Assembly: GCF_002332255.1 (NCBI RefSeq)
Contig: NZ_NRGW01000001.1
Coordinates: forward strand, 2,108,001-2,172,000
From: Halomonas sp. JB37
GTDB lineage: Bacteria > Pseudomonadota > Gammaproteobacteria > Pseudomonadales > Halomonadaceae
Length of the DNA stretch: 64,000 nucleotides
Direction: 5' to 3'
Shown piece after piece: positions 17,344-26,981 of this stretch; within the stretch, counting starts at the first letter, position 1, and each line of letters opens with the position of its first letter. The notes beneath the pieces were generated by a model, which saw only the letters and a program-made list of their open reading frames with translations, was not told the DNA's origin and searched no databases. The position numbers and the translations under genes were made by a program.

Positions 17344-18741
17344 CTAAACCGGTGGCAGCAGTCCTACGCGGGCGCTAATAAGTACTAAAGATGCCACACA
17401 TAGCAGCAGCCATGGGCAGGGGCGTAAACACGCTCGAGGCTGCTGCTGCCAATGAAGCAGTGTCAGTGCACATACCACCAGCCCTAATAATGCCCCGCCA
17501 ACAAGATCGCTAAACCAATGCACCCCCACCACCAACCGCGATAGTGCCATCGGTAGCGCAAAAGAGAGGGCTACCCAGTAGGCCCAAAAACGTTGTTGTC
17601 GCGGTAGTTCGGCAGCAATAAAAGCTGCCGCCAGACCCAACAGAACCACGGCCGTTGATGTATGGGCGCTGGGATAAGAAAACGAGCCCATTAAGTAGTC
17701 CGGGGTGCCTGGGCGAGGACGAGCAAACAGCTCCTTAATCAGTGTGTTGAGCATCGCTACGCCGCCTAATGCGCCGCTCCAATGCAATAGAGCATCCCAC
17801 CTATTGCGCACCAGCATCCAGATTGCCCAGGGCAGCGTTAACGCGATAATACCGTAGGTGTCGCCGATTCGAGCAAAAACATTCGCGATTATGTAGGTGA
17901 TATCGCTGTGCAGCCATACGAACATGCGCTGAACGAGTAAATCCATTTCCAGCGGGCCGTGATGATTGATAACCAGCAATGTCCAGCCAGACAAGCTGCC
18001 TAACGCGATCACTAGCAGCAGCAACGACGCCAGCGGGACATCGCCCGCTTGGCTCATTGCAAGCCAAGGACGTCGTAATAGCGGGATGCGGCGAATACTT
18101 CCGGCAATGATGCGATAAAGCCGACCATGGCGCGACGCCTGATGCCGGCCCCAAGAGAAAATAACCGCCAATACAATAATGATAAACGCGAGTATCACTA
18201 AGCCCGCTTCTAAGCCGGGCGGTAGATTTAGATGGTGCTGCCAAGCGCGCCCAAGCAAATAGCCGGGCAGTATATAGGCGGGCGCCCAAAGCGCTGCTGA
18301 GATTATGTTGGCCAACACAAAAGTGCGCGGCGGCATGCGCATCATGCCTGCCACTAATGGAATGATGGGCCTCACTGGGCCTACAAAACGGCCAATAAAA
18401 ACGGATGAAACGCCATAGCGCTTAAAGAAGCGCGTACCCCGATCTAGCCATTCAGGGTGCTGCGACAGTGGCCAGCGCTGAGTCACCTGCTCGCGATGTT
18501 TAAAACCCAGTGAAAAGCTAATGCCATCGCCTAAAACGGCGCCGATGAAGGCCGCGCCTATCAACCATGCCAGGGCAATATCCTGATGGCCAGCTAATGA
18601 AGCCATCGTGGTTATTAACATAACGCCAGGTACTAGCAGGCCCACTAGCGCTAGAGACTCGACAAGTGCAATAACGAGAACTAGGCAAAGTAACAGCGGT
18701 GGGGATAACGTTAAAGACTGTAGCGTATCAGCGAAGGACAC
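17344..18741 (-). CDS. DedA-PAP2 fusion membrane protein
   Basis: 465 residues from a GTG with GGAGAGG upstream. Residues about 1-200 are a DedA/SNARE-associated domain (GDGISFSLG, FIGRFVGPVRPIIPLVAGM), and about 230-445 a PAP2 phosphatase domain with all three motifs: KELFARPRP, SYPSAHTS and SRLVVGVHWFSD. DedA proteins flip lipid carriers such as undecaprenyl phosphate, and PAP2 enzymes dephosphorylate C55-PP or phosphatidate, so the fusion may recycle a lipid carrier at the inner membrane. The fusion is a known architecture. It is monocistronic and converges with the lysE gene. Confidence 0.88.
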   Translation of the reverse strand: MSFADTLQSLTLSPPLLLCLVLVIALVESLALVGLLVPGVMLITTMASLAGHQDIALAWLIGAAFIGAVLGDGISFSLGFKHREQVTQRWPLSQHPEWLDRGTRFFKRYGVSSVFIGRFVGPVRPIIPLVAGMMRMPPRTFVLANIISAALWAPAYILPGYLLGRAWQHHLNLPPGLEAGLVILAFIIIVLAVIFSWGRHQASRHGRLYRIIAGSIRRIPLLRRPWLAMSQAGDVPLASLLLLVIALGSLSGWTLLVINHHGPLEMDLLVQRMFVWLHSDITYIIANVFARIGDTYGIIALTLPWAIWMLVRNRWDALLHWSGALGGVAMLNTLIKELFARPRPGTPDYLMGSFSYPSAHTSTAVVLLGLAAAFIAAELPRQQRFWAYWVALSFALPMALSRLVVGVHWFSDLVGGALLGLVVCALTLLHWQQQPRACLRPCPWLLLCVASLVLISARVGLLPPV

Positions 18742-18783
18742 AAGCCTCTCCAGCTAAATGTTTGAATAATAAGTAAACGGAGG

Positions 18784-19716
18784 CTAAGCGTGCGCGATAG
18801 CCGCGCCGCGTGCTTCTAAACGGCTTAAATAACGTTCGAAACTTTCTACGCGAGCAGGTATGCAGGCTGCAATACGTACTTCAAGTTGCCCTGTTTCGAC
18901 CAAAACACACCGAGAAAGTGCCCGCTGTAAGCGTTCACGGACCAATAGTGCACCGCTTTCACTGGTATCTGGCAGCACAAGCCAGAAAGTAGCATTGCTC
19001 GTACGCCCCAGAACATCATGGTCGCGGCAGCGGCTGTGAACCTCACTGCACAGAACGGCTAGCAGTGCTGTTTTGGTGCGCTGGCCAAACTGCTCCTCGG
19101 CCATATCTAGCTGGGGAAGGTGCAATACTAACAGGGCTAGCTGCTTATTAAGCATCTCTGCGCGCTGGTATTCACTATGCAGCCGCTCTTTAAGCGTATC
19201 AATATGGTAAGCGTTACAGTCGCTGTCGTTTGGGTCGGTGGCGCGTAGCAGTGCTTGGCGACGGGCATGCTCCCAGCGCGGTAAGGCGAGAAGAAGCGTT
19301 AATGTGACGTAGCCCACGACATTCGAAGGTGATGAATTAGCCACGGCAGGTAATAGCCACCACAGCGGCCCTGCGATTATGTTGATGGTAATCGCAGCCG
19401 ACAGTGGCAATAGCAAAAATGCAGCGATAACAGGGAGGCCTAGCCAAATAGGTGACACCTGCGGCTGATAGTAAAATGCGCCAAGTACTACGGCGTAGAC
19501 ACTGCAGAGTAAAATCATGCGGGGTAGGTAAGCCGCTAGCTTTTGCCCCATGTGCATCAAAAGTGCCGATATGAGTAGCAGCGTTGTAAAGGTAGGAATT
19601 AATAAATCACGATATTCCCCCATCGCATAAAGCCAAAGCGCATAGCTTGCCATCAGTACAATGCTTGACCCGTAGGCTTGCGCCATTAAGCGTCTTGGGA
19701 TGCGCTGCTGTGTCAT
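18784..19716 (-). CDS. Membrane protein with degenerate GGDEF-like domain (second of a pair)
   Basis: 310 residues from the ATG that overlaps the upstream stop (ATGA); the 73-codon extension lies inside the neighbouring gene. About six hydrophobic segments (residues 15-170) are followed by a cytoplasmic domain shaped like a diguanylate cyclase: a predicted helix DTLKERLHSEYQRAEMLNKQ, strand LALLVLHLPQLD, and LGRTSNATFWLVLP where active enzymes have LGRYGGDEF. The active motif is gone and no EAL partner is fused. It may bind nucleotide or its paired protein. Function unknown. Confidence 0.75.
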   Translation of the reverse strand: MTQQRIPRRLMAQAYGSSIVLMASYALWLYAMGEYRDLLIPTFTTLLLISALLMHMGQKLAAYLPRMILLCSVYAVVLGAFYYQPQVSPIWLGLPVIAAFLLLPLSAAITINIIAGPLWWLLPAVANSSPSNVVGYVTLTLLLALPRWEHARRQALLRATDPNDSDCNAYHIDTLKERLHSEYQRAEMLNKQLALLVLHLPQLDMAEEQFGQRTKTALLAVLCSEVHSRCRDHDVLGRTSNATFWLVLPDTSESGALLVRERLQRALSRCVLVETGQLEVRIAACIPARVESFERYLSRLEARGAAIAHA

Positions 19717-20555
19717 GTTGTCTCTCGCGCTATCGATTGCTTGCTCATTTGCGCTAGCGTAGCGGCATCGATATCCGTTAATCCAAAATGTTCGCTCGTT
19801 GTAACATCTGGCAGCGCAGTTAGCAGTATGCGGCGCCGGTGTGCTGTCTCTTGCACAGAGCGGGCAAGCAGTATCGTGACCAACGTTGTGTTGTTGATGC
19901 GATAGACGTTTTCGAACGCGTGTGTCAGGTCGCACAGTTTATGTGCAGTGGGCCAAAGCTGGTGGCGTTTCACATGCAGAATAAATATTTCGGCGTGCGT
20001 TCCCTCGCGTTGACAGCGCCGCTGCTCCCGAGGGATATCACGAAGCAGCTGCTCCTCAGCCCATAGATTTAGACCTGGTATCAAGCGTAAGCGTTGGCGA
20101 ATAGCCCCGTTCATATCGATAAGTTGCTGTGCCCGCGACAGGGCGATCAAACTGAGTATTATCACGCTAGCTAACAAGAGTATGAGAGTCGGGGTGTCCA
20201 ACTGAGGTGCCACCATTGCCGTACTAATCAGCGCAGCACTTAGAGTAAAGGCAGTGCCCCATCTGCGTTGCGGTAACATCAGCATGGCAGCCCACGCCCA
20301 AATTAAAATGCTGCGCTGCTCTGGTGCTGTGGCTATTAACCCCATCAATAGTGCGCCGGGTACTATTTGCCATGACAGCCCTCGTGAGCGGCGGTGGCTA
20401 AAGTCGAGCACTAGCGCAGTGATACACAGCCAGCCGACGGAAAGCCAAAGCACTATGCTGGCAGCGTTGGACGGGGCGGGTGCCCAAAACGCTAAGGCGG
20501 CGGCAGCGGCGAATAGATTGGCTCGTAATAGGCCGATTTTGTACTTGCTTTGCAT
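19713..20555 (-). CDS. Membrane protein with degenerate GGDEF-like domain (first of a pair)
   Basis: 280 residues with about six hydrophobic segments (to residue 145), then a cytoplasmic part starting LIPGLNLWAEEQLLRDIPREQ. That string matches the DxLTGLPNR-to-helix start of GGDEF domains with key residues lost. A strand AEIFILHVKRHQ follows, and the GGDEF loop is replaced by VYRINNTTLVTIL. It has the same layout as the next gene, with which it shares a 4-bp overlap, suggesting duplication and a heteromeric pair. No catalytic diguanylate cyclase residues remain. Confidence 0.7.
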   Translation of the reverse strand: MQSKYKIGLLRANLFAAAAALAFWAPAPSNAASIVLWLSVGWLCITALVLDFSHRRSRGLSWQIVPGALLMGLIATAPEQRSILIWAWAAMLMLPQRRWGTAFTLSAALISTAMVAPQLDTPTLILLLASVIILSLIALSRAQQLIDMNGAIRQRLRLIPGLNLWAEEQLLRDIPREQRRCQREGTHAEIFILHVKRHQLWPTAHKLCDLTHAFENVYRINNTTLVTILLARSVQETAHRRRILLTALPDVTTSEHFGLTDIDAATLAQMSKQSIARETT

Positions 20556-20828
20556 GGTGGCTTATTATTCGTCCTGAGTAACCTATCGTCCTGAATAATC
20601 TGGCGCGCTTAGGCAAATGGGTGAGCGCAGGATGGTAAACGTACGCTGTATACATTAGCGCCTTAGTCATCCTTAGCATAACGTCCAAAAGGCGTAACAT
20701 CTTTATCAGCGTGAAAAACGGCAACGCGAGCATGCTTGCCGGCCTTGAAGAAGCAGTATTAGTTGACGACCCTAGCCAGTGCTTAGGGCACCTATAACCG
20801 AGTATGCGCGACGACGCGCGGAGACAGC

Positions 20829-22136
20829 ATGAGCGTTTCAACACCGTTCCAAAGCGGGGCCCTTCAACACCTTTCTAGCGGTGATGTGCCCGCCTACATG
20901 CAGGCACTGGGGCAGGCGGCTCGGCACGCTGCCAGTGAGCTGCGGCGAGCGGATACTGGCTTGAAAAATCGTGCTTTATTCGCCATTGCCGATCGCTTAA
21001 AGGCTGCACGCGCACGCATTTTAGACGCCAATGCAGCAGATTTACAGCGCGGTCGTGAAAACGGTTTAGAGAGCGCGCTACTAGATCGTTTAGCGCTGGA
21101 CGATGTGCGGGTTAGTAGCATGATTGAAGGCCTTCATCATGTGGCAGCGCTGCCTGATCCGGTGGGCGAGATTGACGATATGCAGTACCGACCCAGCGGT
21201 ATTCAGGTGGGTAAAATGCGCGTGCCGCTAGGCGTTATCGGTATTATTTATGAGTCACGTCCTAACGTGACGCTGGAAGCCGCAAGCCTGTGCTTGAAGT
21301 CGGGTAATGCCTGTATTTTACGCGGCGGGTCGGAGGCTAGTGCATCCAACGCTGCCATCAGCGCTTGTATTCAAGCAGGGCTTGCGGATGTAGGGCTGCC
21401 CGCTGGAAGCGTGCAGGTGGTTGCCACGACTGATCGCGCGGCCGTCGGTGAAATGATCAGTATGCCCGAGTATGTTGATGTGATTATTCCGCGGGGCGGG
21501 AAATCATTGATTGAGCGTATCTCCCGTGAAGCGCGCGTGCCGGTGATCAAACATTTGGACGGCGTATGCCATGTGTACATTGATACAACGGCGGATCCCG
21601 CTAAAGCACTAGCGATTGCTGTCAATGCCAAAACACATCGTTATGGCACCTGCAACACGATGGAAACACTGCTGGTGGATGCGCCGATTGCAGACCTGCT
21701 GTTGCCTGAGCTAGCGCGCGCTTATGGCGAGCATGACGTTGAGCTGCGTGGCTGCCAGCGTACGCTGGCGCTATTGCCCCAAGCCATTGCTGCCACGGAT
21801 GCCGACTGGACAGCGGAGTATTTAGCTCCGATTCTGGCCATCAAAATCGTTGATGGCATCGAGGAAGCCATTGCGCACATAGAGTTTTACGGCTCCCATC
21901 ATACCGATGCGATTGTCACTCAAGATTACTCGCTGGCACGACGCTTTATGGCTGAAGTTGATTCCAGCTCAGTGATCGTCAATGCATCAACGCGTTTCGC
22001 CGACGGTTTTGAGTACGGCTTAGGCGCTGAGATTGGTATTTCAACCGATAAGCTTCATGCCCGTGGCCCGGTAGGGTTAGAAGGGCTTACAACACGTAAG
22101 TACGTGGTGTTTGGTGACGGGCAGGTGCGCGAGTGA
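20829..22136 (+). CDS. proA: Gamma-glutamyl phosphate reductase ProA
   Basis: 435 residues. Aldehyde-dehydrogenase fold with [26 protein letters not shown] and the catalytic cysteine in [15 protein letters not shown]. It reduces gamma-glutamyl phosphate to the semialdehyde with NADPH, the second step of proline synthesis, which also matters for osmotic balance in halophiles. CGGAGA precedes the ATG. proB is not here; the gene instead heads the run with nadD, 25 bp away. The 270 bp upstream show no clear promoter, only two copies of TCGTCCTGA. Confidence 0.96.
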   Translation: MSVSTPFQSGALQHLSSGDVPAYMQALGQAARHAASELRRADTGLKNRALFAIADRLKAARARILDANAADLQRGRENGLESALLDRLALDDVRVSSMIEGLHHVAALPDPVGEIDDMQYRPSGIQVGKMRVPLGVIGIIYESRPNVTLEAASLCLKSGNACILRGGSEASASNAAISACIQAGLADVGLPAGSVQVVATTDRAAVGEMISMPEYVDVIIPRGGKSLIERISREARVPVIKHLDGVCHVYIDTTADPAKALAIAVNAKTHRYGTCNTMETLLVDAPIADLLLPELARAYGEHDVELRGCQRTLALLPQAIAATDADWTAEYLAPILAIKIVDGIEEAIAHIEFYGSHHTDAIVTQDYSLARRFMAEVDSSSVIVNASTRFADGFEYGLGAEIGISTDKLHARGPVGLEGLTTRKYVVFGDGQVRE

Positions 22137-22161
22137 TTAGGTGGAATAATAAGGGGGTGAA

Positions 22162-22815
22162 ATGAGCAGCCACGAACCTCGTGTTGGTATGCTTGGCGGC
22201 ACATTTGACCCCGTTCATCTGGGCCATTTGCGTAGTGCCGTGGAGCTACACGAGGCGCTGGCGCTTGATCAGTTGCATATGATTCCAGCGCAGCAGCCAC
22301 CGCTGCGCGGACGCCCGCAGGTATCTGCCCAGCAGCGCTTGTCACTGTTACAGGTGGGTATCGGTGACACCCCAGGACTTGTCGCGGATGACCGTGAGCT
22401 GCAGCGCGGCGGGCCTTCCTACAGTGTCGATACGCTGGCCGAGCTGCGAGCCCATTATGGCGAGCATGCCCGCTTAGTAATGGCCATTGGCTATGATGCC
22501 TTCCTGCGGCTTGCGCAGTGGCATCAGCCTGAACGCATATTTGCACTGGCCCACTTGGTGGTCATTGCGCGGCCTGGCTACAGTGACGCGTTGCCTGAAT
22601 CATTAACGGAACTGGTGGGGCAACGTGGAGTCGATAGCGTAGAACAATTGATGCAGAGCCCCCGCGGGGGATATTTATTCCTTGAACTGCCTTCATTGTT
22701 GGCAATTTCCGCCACGGGCATTCGCGAGTGTTTATATCAAGGCAAAAGCGTGCGTTATTTGATGCCAGAGCCCGTTGAGCAGGCCATTAAGCACCACGGA
22801 CTTTATCAGCAGTGA
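22162..22815 (+). CDS. nadD: Nicotinate-nucleotide adenylyltransferase NadD
   Basis: 217 residues. Nucleotidyltransferase motif GGTFDPVHLGHL at the N-terminus and ISATGIRE near the C-terminus. It adenylates nicotinate mononucleotide in NAD synthesis. AGGGGGTGAA lies just before the ATG. The order proA-nadD-rsfS-rlmH is common in pseudomonads and their relatives. Confidence 0.95.
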   Translation: MSSHEPRVGMLGGTFDPVHLGHLRSAVELHEALALDQLHMIPAQQPPLRGRPQVSAQQRLSLLQVGIGDTPGLVADDRELQRGGPSYSVDTLAELRAHYGEHARLVMAIGYDAFLRLAQWHQPERIFALAHLVVIARPGYSDALPESLTELVGQRGVDSVEQLMQSPRGGYLFLELPSLLAISATGIRECLYQGKSVRYLMPEPVEQAIKHHGLYQQ

Positions 22816-22825
22816 GATATAGCGC

Positions 22826-22853
22826 TGGCAGTCAGCAAAGAAGCCGTTACAAT
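22826..22853 (+). promoter_or_regulatory. Possible promoter for rsfS
   Basis: TGGCAG (22826-22831), a 16-bp spacer and TACAAT (22848-22853) lie in the nadD-rsfS gap. The match is moderate; read-through from nadD is also likely. Confidence 0.3.
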
Positions 22854-22900
22854 GGCCGGCTTTATTGACCGGTTATCGAACGAGGTTGTCTTTAGGAGTC

Positions 22901-23287
22901 ATGCACATCGATACATTGAAAAGCCTAGCGGTTGACGCGCTAGAAGAGCTAAAAGCACGTGACATTACGCACTTGGATGTTTCCAAATTAACCGAGGTCA
23001 CTGACCTCATGCTGATTGCCAGTGGTACATCTACTCGGCACGTAGCCGCGATTGCCCAAAACGTGGTTGAAAAAGCCAAAGCGGCCGGGCTGCGTCCTCT
23101 GGGTGTTGAAGGTGGCGATAATGCTGACTGGGTGCTTGTCGACCTAGGCGACATTGTAGTGCACGTCATGATGCCTGAAGCGCGGCTTTTGTATGATCTA
23201 GAGCGTCTTTGGGCTGATTTGCCGAGCGACTCTAACGCTATTGACGAATCGCTTGAACGCTTCCGCGAGCGGGCCAGTATGTCATGA
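22901..23287 (+). CDS. rsfS: Ribosome silencing factor RsfS
   Basis: 128 residues from the ATG with TTAGGAG directly upstream; an in-frame start 12 codons earlier lacks a site. The core reads LTEVTDLMLIASGTSTRHV, GVEGGDNADWVLVDLGDIVVHVM, and PEARLLYDLERLW, as in RsfS/YbeB. It binds uL14 on the 50S subunit and blocks subunit joining when nutrients are short. The stop overlaps the rlmH start. Confidence 0.95.
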   Translation: MHIDTLKSLAVDALEELKARDITHLDVSKLTEVTDLMLIASGTSTRHVAAIAQNVVEKAKAAGLRPLGVEGGDNADWVLVDLGDIVVHVMMPEARLLYDLERLWADLPSDSNAIDESLERFRERASMS

Positions 23288-23751
23288 AAATTCGGCTGTT
23301 AGCCGTGGGTAACAAAATGCCTGCCTGGGTAGAAGAGGGCGTGGAGACCTACCGCAAACGGCTGCCGCGAGATTTTAATCTCGAGATTGAAGAAATTGCG
23401 CTTGGGCAACGTGGCAAAAATGCCGACATTGCAAAAGCGCGTGCTCAAGAAGCACAGCGGATTCGCGATAAGCTGCGTGGTGATGAGTACGTTGTTGCAT
23501 TGGAAGTGAAAGGTAAGCCGTGGACCACCGAGCAATTAGCCCAGGAAGCCGATGATTGGCGTATGACCGGGCGCGATATTGTTCTGCTGGTCGGTGGGCC
23601 CGATGGGCTTGAGCCTTCGCTTTCGGCGATGGCGGAAAAAGCCTGGTCGCTTTCCCCTTTAACGCTACCTCATCCTCTGGTTCGTATTATGCTGGCTGAG
23701 CAGCTATATCGTGCTTGGACACTGCTAGTGGGCCATCCCTATCACCGCTAA
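23284..23751 (+). CDS. rlmH: 23S rRNA pseudouridine-1915 N3-methyltransferase RlmH
   Basis: 155 residues, full length for the family. SPOUT fold with the SAM-binding knot LLVGGPDGL and the C-terminal LAEQLYRAW then GHPYHR. It methylates pseudouridine 1915 in helix 69 of 23S rRNA. It is translationally coupled to rsfS (ATGA). Confidence 0.95.
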   Translation: MKIRLLAVGNKMPAWVEEGVETYRKRLPRDFNLEIEEIALGQRGKNADIAKARAQEAQRIRDKLRGDEYVVALEVKGKPWTTEQLAQEADDWRMTGRDIVLLVGGPDGLEPSLSAMAEKAWSLSPLTLPHPLVRIMLAEQLYRAWTLLVGHPYHR

Positions 23752-23822
23752 AGATTGAATGGTGGGCAACCACTGTTCTCGACTTGCGGCGCTCATTATT
23801 CGATTTGAGAGTCATTTTTGCC

Positions 23823-25730
23823 ATGCTCAAGCGCCCCAACACGCTTAAAAACTCCGAGCAAGAGCTGCGTATTTTTCGAGTCAGGGCGCTGATCGCTATC
23901 TTAGCCGTGTTGTTACTTGCCTGCCTATTAACGAGCCGATTGGTCTACTTACAAATCGTTCAACATGATTTGTACAGCACACGCTCTGAAAATAACCGTG
24001 TACGCGTGGAGCCACTGCCGCCCAACCGAGGTTTGATTTACGACCGTAATGGCGTTCTGCTGGCAGAAAATCGTCCGACCTATAACTTAACGTTGGTGCG
24101 TGAGCGGGTCGATAATTTAGATGAAACGCTGGCGCTTTTAGTCGACCTGCTCGAGTTGCCTGAAGAAGAGATTGAGGCATTCAATGTTCGCTCGCGTCAG
24201 CGTCAACGACCTTATCAGCCCGCGCTATTGACCAGCGATCTTAGTGAAGAGCAAATTGCGCGTTTAGCGGTTAATCGCCATCGACTACCGGGTGTAGAAG
24301 TGGAGGCCCAGCCGCTGCGCTTTTATCCCGATGCTGAAGTCATGGCCCACGCATTGGGCTATGTGGGACGTATAAACGCCCAAGAAATGGAGACCCTGGA
24401 TGCGGGCCGCTATGCGGGCACGCATTTTATTGGCAAAACGGGCATCGAGCGCTTTTATGAAGAAGAGCTTCACGGCCAGGCGGGCTTGCGCAAGGTAGAA
24501 ACCAATGCCCGCGGTCGAGTACTAAGAGAGCTGGGGCGAACCGACCCTGTGCCAGGCGAAAACCTGACTTTAACGTTGGATAAATCGCTTCAAATGCTCG
24601 CGTATGAGCTGCTTGATGGCCGTCGCGGCTCTATCGTCGCTATCGCGCCTGCAACGGGCGAAATTCTGGCGATGGTGTCCACACCAGGGTTTGATAGTAA
24701 CCAGTTTGTCACCGGTATCGATGTGGCTTCTTATCGCGCTCTGCAGGAAAATCTTGATCTGCCTTTGTTTAACCGCGCCATTCGTGGCCACTATCCACCT
24801 GGCTCTACAATTAAACCTTTTTTAGCGCTGGCGGGGCTTTCCGAGGGCGTGATTACACCTGACAGCACGATTAATGACCCTGGCTACTATCAATTGCCTA
24901 ACGATACGCGCCGCTACCGCAACTGGCTGCGTTGGGGGCACGGGCGGGTAGATTTAGAGCGAGCGTTAGCGGTATCTAATAACACTTACTTCTATACCTT
25001 GGCCCATGACTTGGGTATTGATAGCCTGCATGATCGCATGAGTGACTTTGGTTTCGGTCGGCGCGTGGCGTACGACGTTCAGGGCGAAAGTGGCGCTCTA
25101 ATGCCTTCTCGGGATTGGAAGCGTGGGCGCTTTAACCAGCCCTGGTACCCGGGTGAAACCCTGTCAGTAGGCATCGGGCAGGGTTATTGGCAGGTGACGC
25201 CTTTGCAGCTTGCTAGCGCCACTGCGACGCTGGCCAACCGCGGCCACTGGGTTAGGCCACGGCTAGCGCGCCAAATTGGCGATACACCTGTTCCCCGAGA
25301 CCTCCCAGACACCTTGGACGATATAACGTTGGCCAACGATGGCTGGTGGGATCGCGTTTTCAGCGGTATGGAAAAGGTGTTAAGCGGTAGCGAAGGAACC
25401 GCTCGCCGCACCGGCGCTGGACTTGAGTATCGTATGGGCGGTAAGTCAGGCACTGCGCAAGTGTTTTCGCTAGGTCAAGACCAGCGCTATAACGCGGATG
25501 AGCTAGCAGAGCGGCTGCGTGACCACGCGTTGTTTGTGGCGTTTGCACCGTTAGACGACCCTCAAATCGCTGTTTCCGTTATTGTTGAGAATGCCGGTGG
25601 CGGTAGTACGCATGCTGCCCACCTGGCGCGGGCCATGACCGATGCTTGGCTTCTAGAGGATGAAGCGCCTGACGTGGAAGAAGTGCGCGAAGCGCTAGCG
25701 GATGATAATGCCAATGTGGAGGGAAACTAA
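23823..25730 (+). CDS. mrdA: Peptidoglycan transpeptidase PBP2 (MrdA)
   Basis: 635 residues from the ATG at MLKRPNTLKN; upstream in-frame codons overlap rlmH. One membrane segment (residues 20-45), pedestal domain PNRGLIYDRNGVLLAENRP, and transpeptidase domain with GSTIKPF (SxxK), SNN (SxN) and GKSGTAQ (KSG). It cross-links wall during elongation together with RodA, whose gene follows after 3 bp. Length equals E. coli PBP2 (633). Confidence 0.95.
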   Translation: MLKRPNTLKNSEQELRIFRVRALIAILAVLLLACLLTSRLVYLQIVQHDLYSTRSENNRVRVEPLPPNRGLIYDRNGVLLAENRPTYNLTLVRERVDNLDETLALLVDLLELPEEEIEAFNVRSRQRQRPYQPALLTSDLSEEQIARLAVNRHRLPGVEVEAQPLRFYPDAEVMAHALGYVGRINAQEMETLDAGRYAGTHFIGKTGIERFYEEELHGQAGLRKVETNARGRVLRELGRTDPVPGENLTLTLDKSLQMLAYELLDGRRGSIVAIAPATGEILAMVSTPGFDSNQFVTGIDVASYRALQENLDLPLFNRAIRGHYPPGSTIKPFLALAGLSEGVITPDSTINDPGYYQLPNDTRRYRNWLRWGHGRVDLERALAVSNNTYFYTLAHDLGIDSLHDRMSDFGFGRRVAYDVQGESGALMPSRDWKRGRFNQPWYPGETLSVGIGQGYWQVTPLQLASATATLANRGHWVRPRLARQIGDTPVPRDLPDTLDDITLANDGWWDRVFSGMEKVLSGSEGTARRTGAGLEYRMGGKSGTAQVFSLGQDQRYNADELAERLRDHALFVAFAPLDDPQIAVSVIVENAGGGSTHAAHLARAMTDAWLLEDEAPDVEEVREALADDNANVEGN

Positions 25731-25733
25731 GCC

Positions 25734-26894
25734 ATGCCGTGGCATTTTATAGCTCGATCAATGCGTGGCCATCCCGTCCGTCCGCCGGATAGCGGTATTT
25801 CACGGCGTAAAAGTATTTGGGAGCGAATCCATCTTGACCCTTGGTTACTGGGGCTACTGCTCGTCTTGATGGGCGGTGGTTTAGTGGTTCTTTATAGCGC
25901 CTCTGGTCAGTCTCTTGACTCTGTCATTGCTCAAGGCGTGCGTTTTTGCCTAGCGCTGACGGTGATGGTGATTATTGCGCAGTTCTCTCCGTCGACTTTT
26001 CTACGCTGGGCGCCACTTGGCTACGGGATCGGTGTAGCAATGCTATTGGCGGTTGATTTAGTTGGCGATGTGGGGATGGGTGCCAAGCGGTGGTTGGAAA
26101 TTCCCGGCGTGATTCGTTTTCAGCCCTCCGAGATGATGAAATTAGCGGCTCCTATAATGGTGGCGGCCTACCTTAGCCGCTGTGAACTACCGCCGCGCCT
26201 GCGCGATATCATCGTATGTGGTGTGATTATTGGGGTGCCGGTAGTGTTAACGGCGATTCAGCCAGACCTGGGAACCTCGCTTTTAGTCGCCAGCGCGGCG
26301 TTAATTGTGGTGCTGCTAGCAGGCTTGTCGTGGCGATTGATAGGATTTATTGCCGTACTGGGCGCCGCGGGCGTTCCGGTACTGTGGATGAATATGCATA
26401 ATTATCAACGTCAACGGGTACTAACGTTTTTAAACCCTGAAAGCGACCCGTTGGGTTCGGGTTGGAATATTATTCAATCGACCACGGCCATTGGCAGTGG
26501 TGGAATATGGGGTAAAGGCTGGCTTCAAGGCACTCAGTCGCAGCTAGAGTTTTTACCCGAGCGGCATACGGATTTCATTATTGCCGTATTAGGAGAAGAG
26601 TTCGGGTTGGTGGGGATGCTGGTGCTGCTGTGTTTGTATCTGCTGATCGTGAGTCGCGGTTTATGGATGGCAAGCTCTGCTCAGGATACCTTTGGTCGCT
26701 TGGTCGCAGGCAGCATTATATTGACGTTTTTTATCTATGTGTTTGTCAACATGGGCATGGTGAGCGGAATTCTGCCTGTTGTAGGCGTGCCGCTACCGCT
26801 GGTGAGTTATGGTGGCACCTCAAGCGTGACCTTGTTAGCGGGTTTCGGTATTCTCATGTCTATACATGCCCACCGTCGGCTGCTGTCGCGTTAG
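25734..26894 (+). CDS. rodA: Peptidoglycan glycosyltransferase RodA (MrdB)
   Basis: 386 residues, about ten membrane segments of the SEDS family. Family segments seen: MGAKRWLEIPGVIRFQPSE, PDLGTSLL, LPERHTDFI and the C-terminal GVPLPLVSYGGTS. It polymerises glycan strands at the inner membrane in the elongasome with MrdA. GGAGGG lies upstream, overlapping the end of mrdA. Confidence 0.95.
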   Translation: MPWHFIARSMRGHPVRPPDSGISRRKSIWERIHLDPWLLGLLLVLMGGGLVVLYSASGQSLDSVIAQGVRFCLALTVMVIIAQFSPSTFLRWAPLGYGIGVAMLLAVDLVGDVGMGAKRWLEIPGVIRFQPSEMMKLAAPIMVAAYLSRCELPPRLRDIIVCGVIIGVPVVLTAIQPDLGTSLLVASAALIVVLLAGLSWRLIGFIAVLGAAGVPVLWMNMHNYQRQRVLTFLNPESDPLGSGWNIIQSTTAIGSGGIWGKGWLQGTQSQLEFLPERHTDFIIAVLGEEFGLVGMLVLLCLYLLIVSRGLWMASSAQDTFGRLVAGSIILTFFIYVFVNMGMVSGILPVVGVPLPLVSYGGTSSVTLLAGFGILMSIHAHRRLLSR

Positions 26895-26981
26895 AGATAA
26901 TGTGCAAGGCTCCACTTGTGCTGTTCGCGCGCGTTGCTCGGGAATGGAGGCCTCAGGAATGAAATGTTCAGGAGTAGAAAA

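Noticed and set aside
20398..20844. Minus-strand frame of 148 codons before proA
   Set aside because: It overlaps the first of the paired membrane protein genes in another frame and has no protein-like features.
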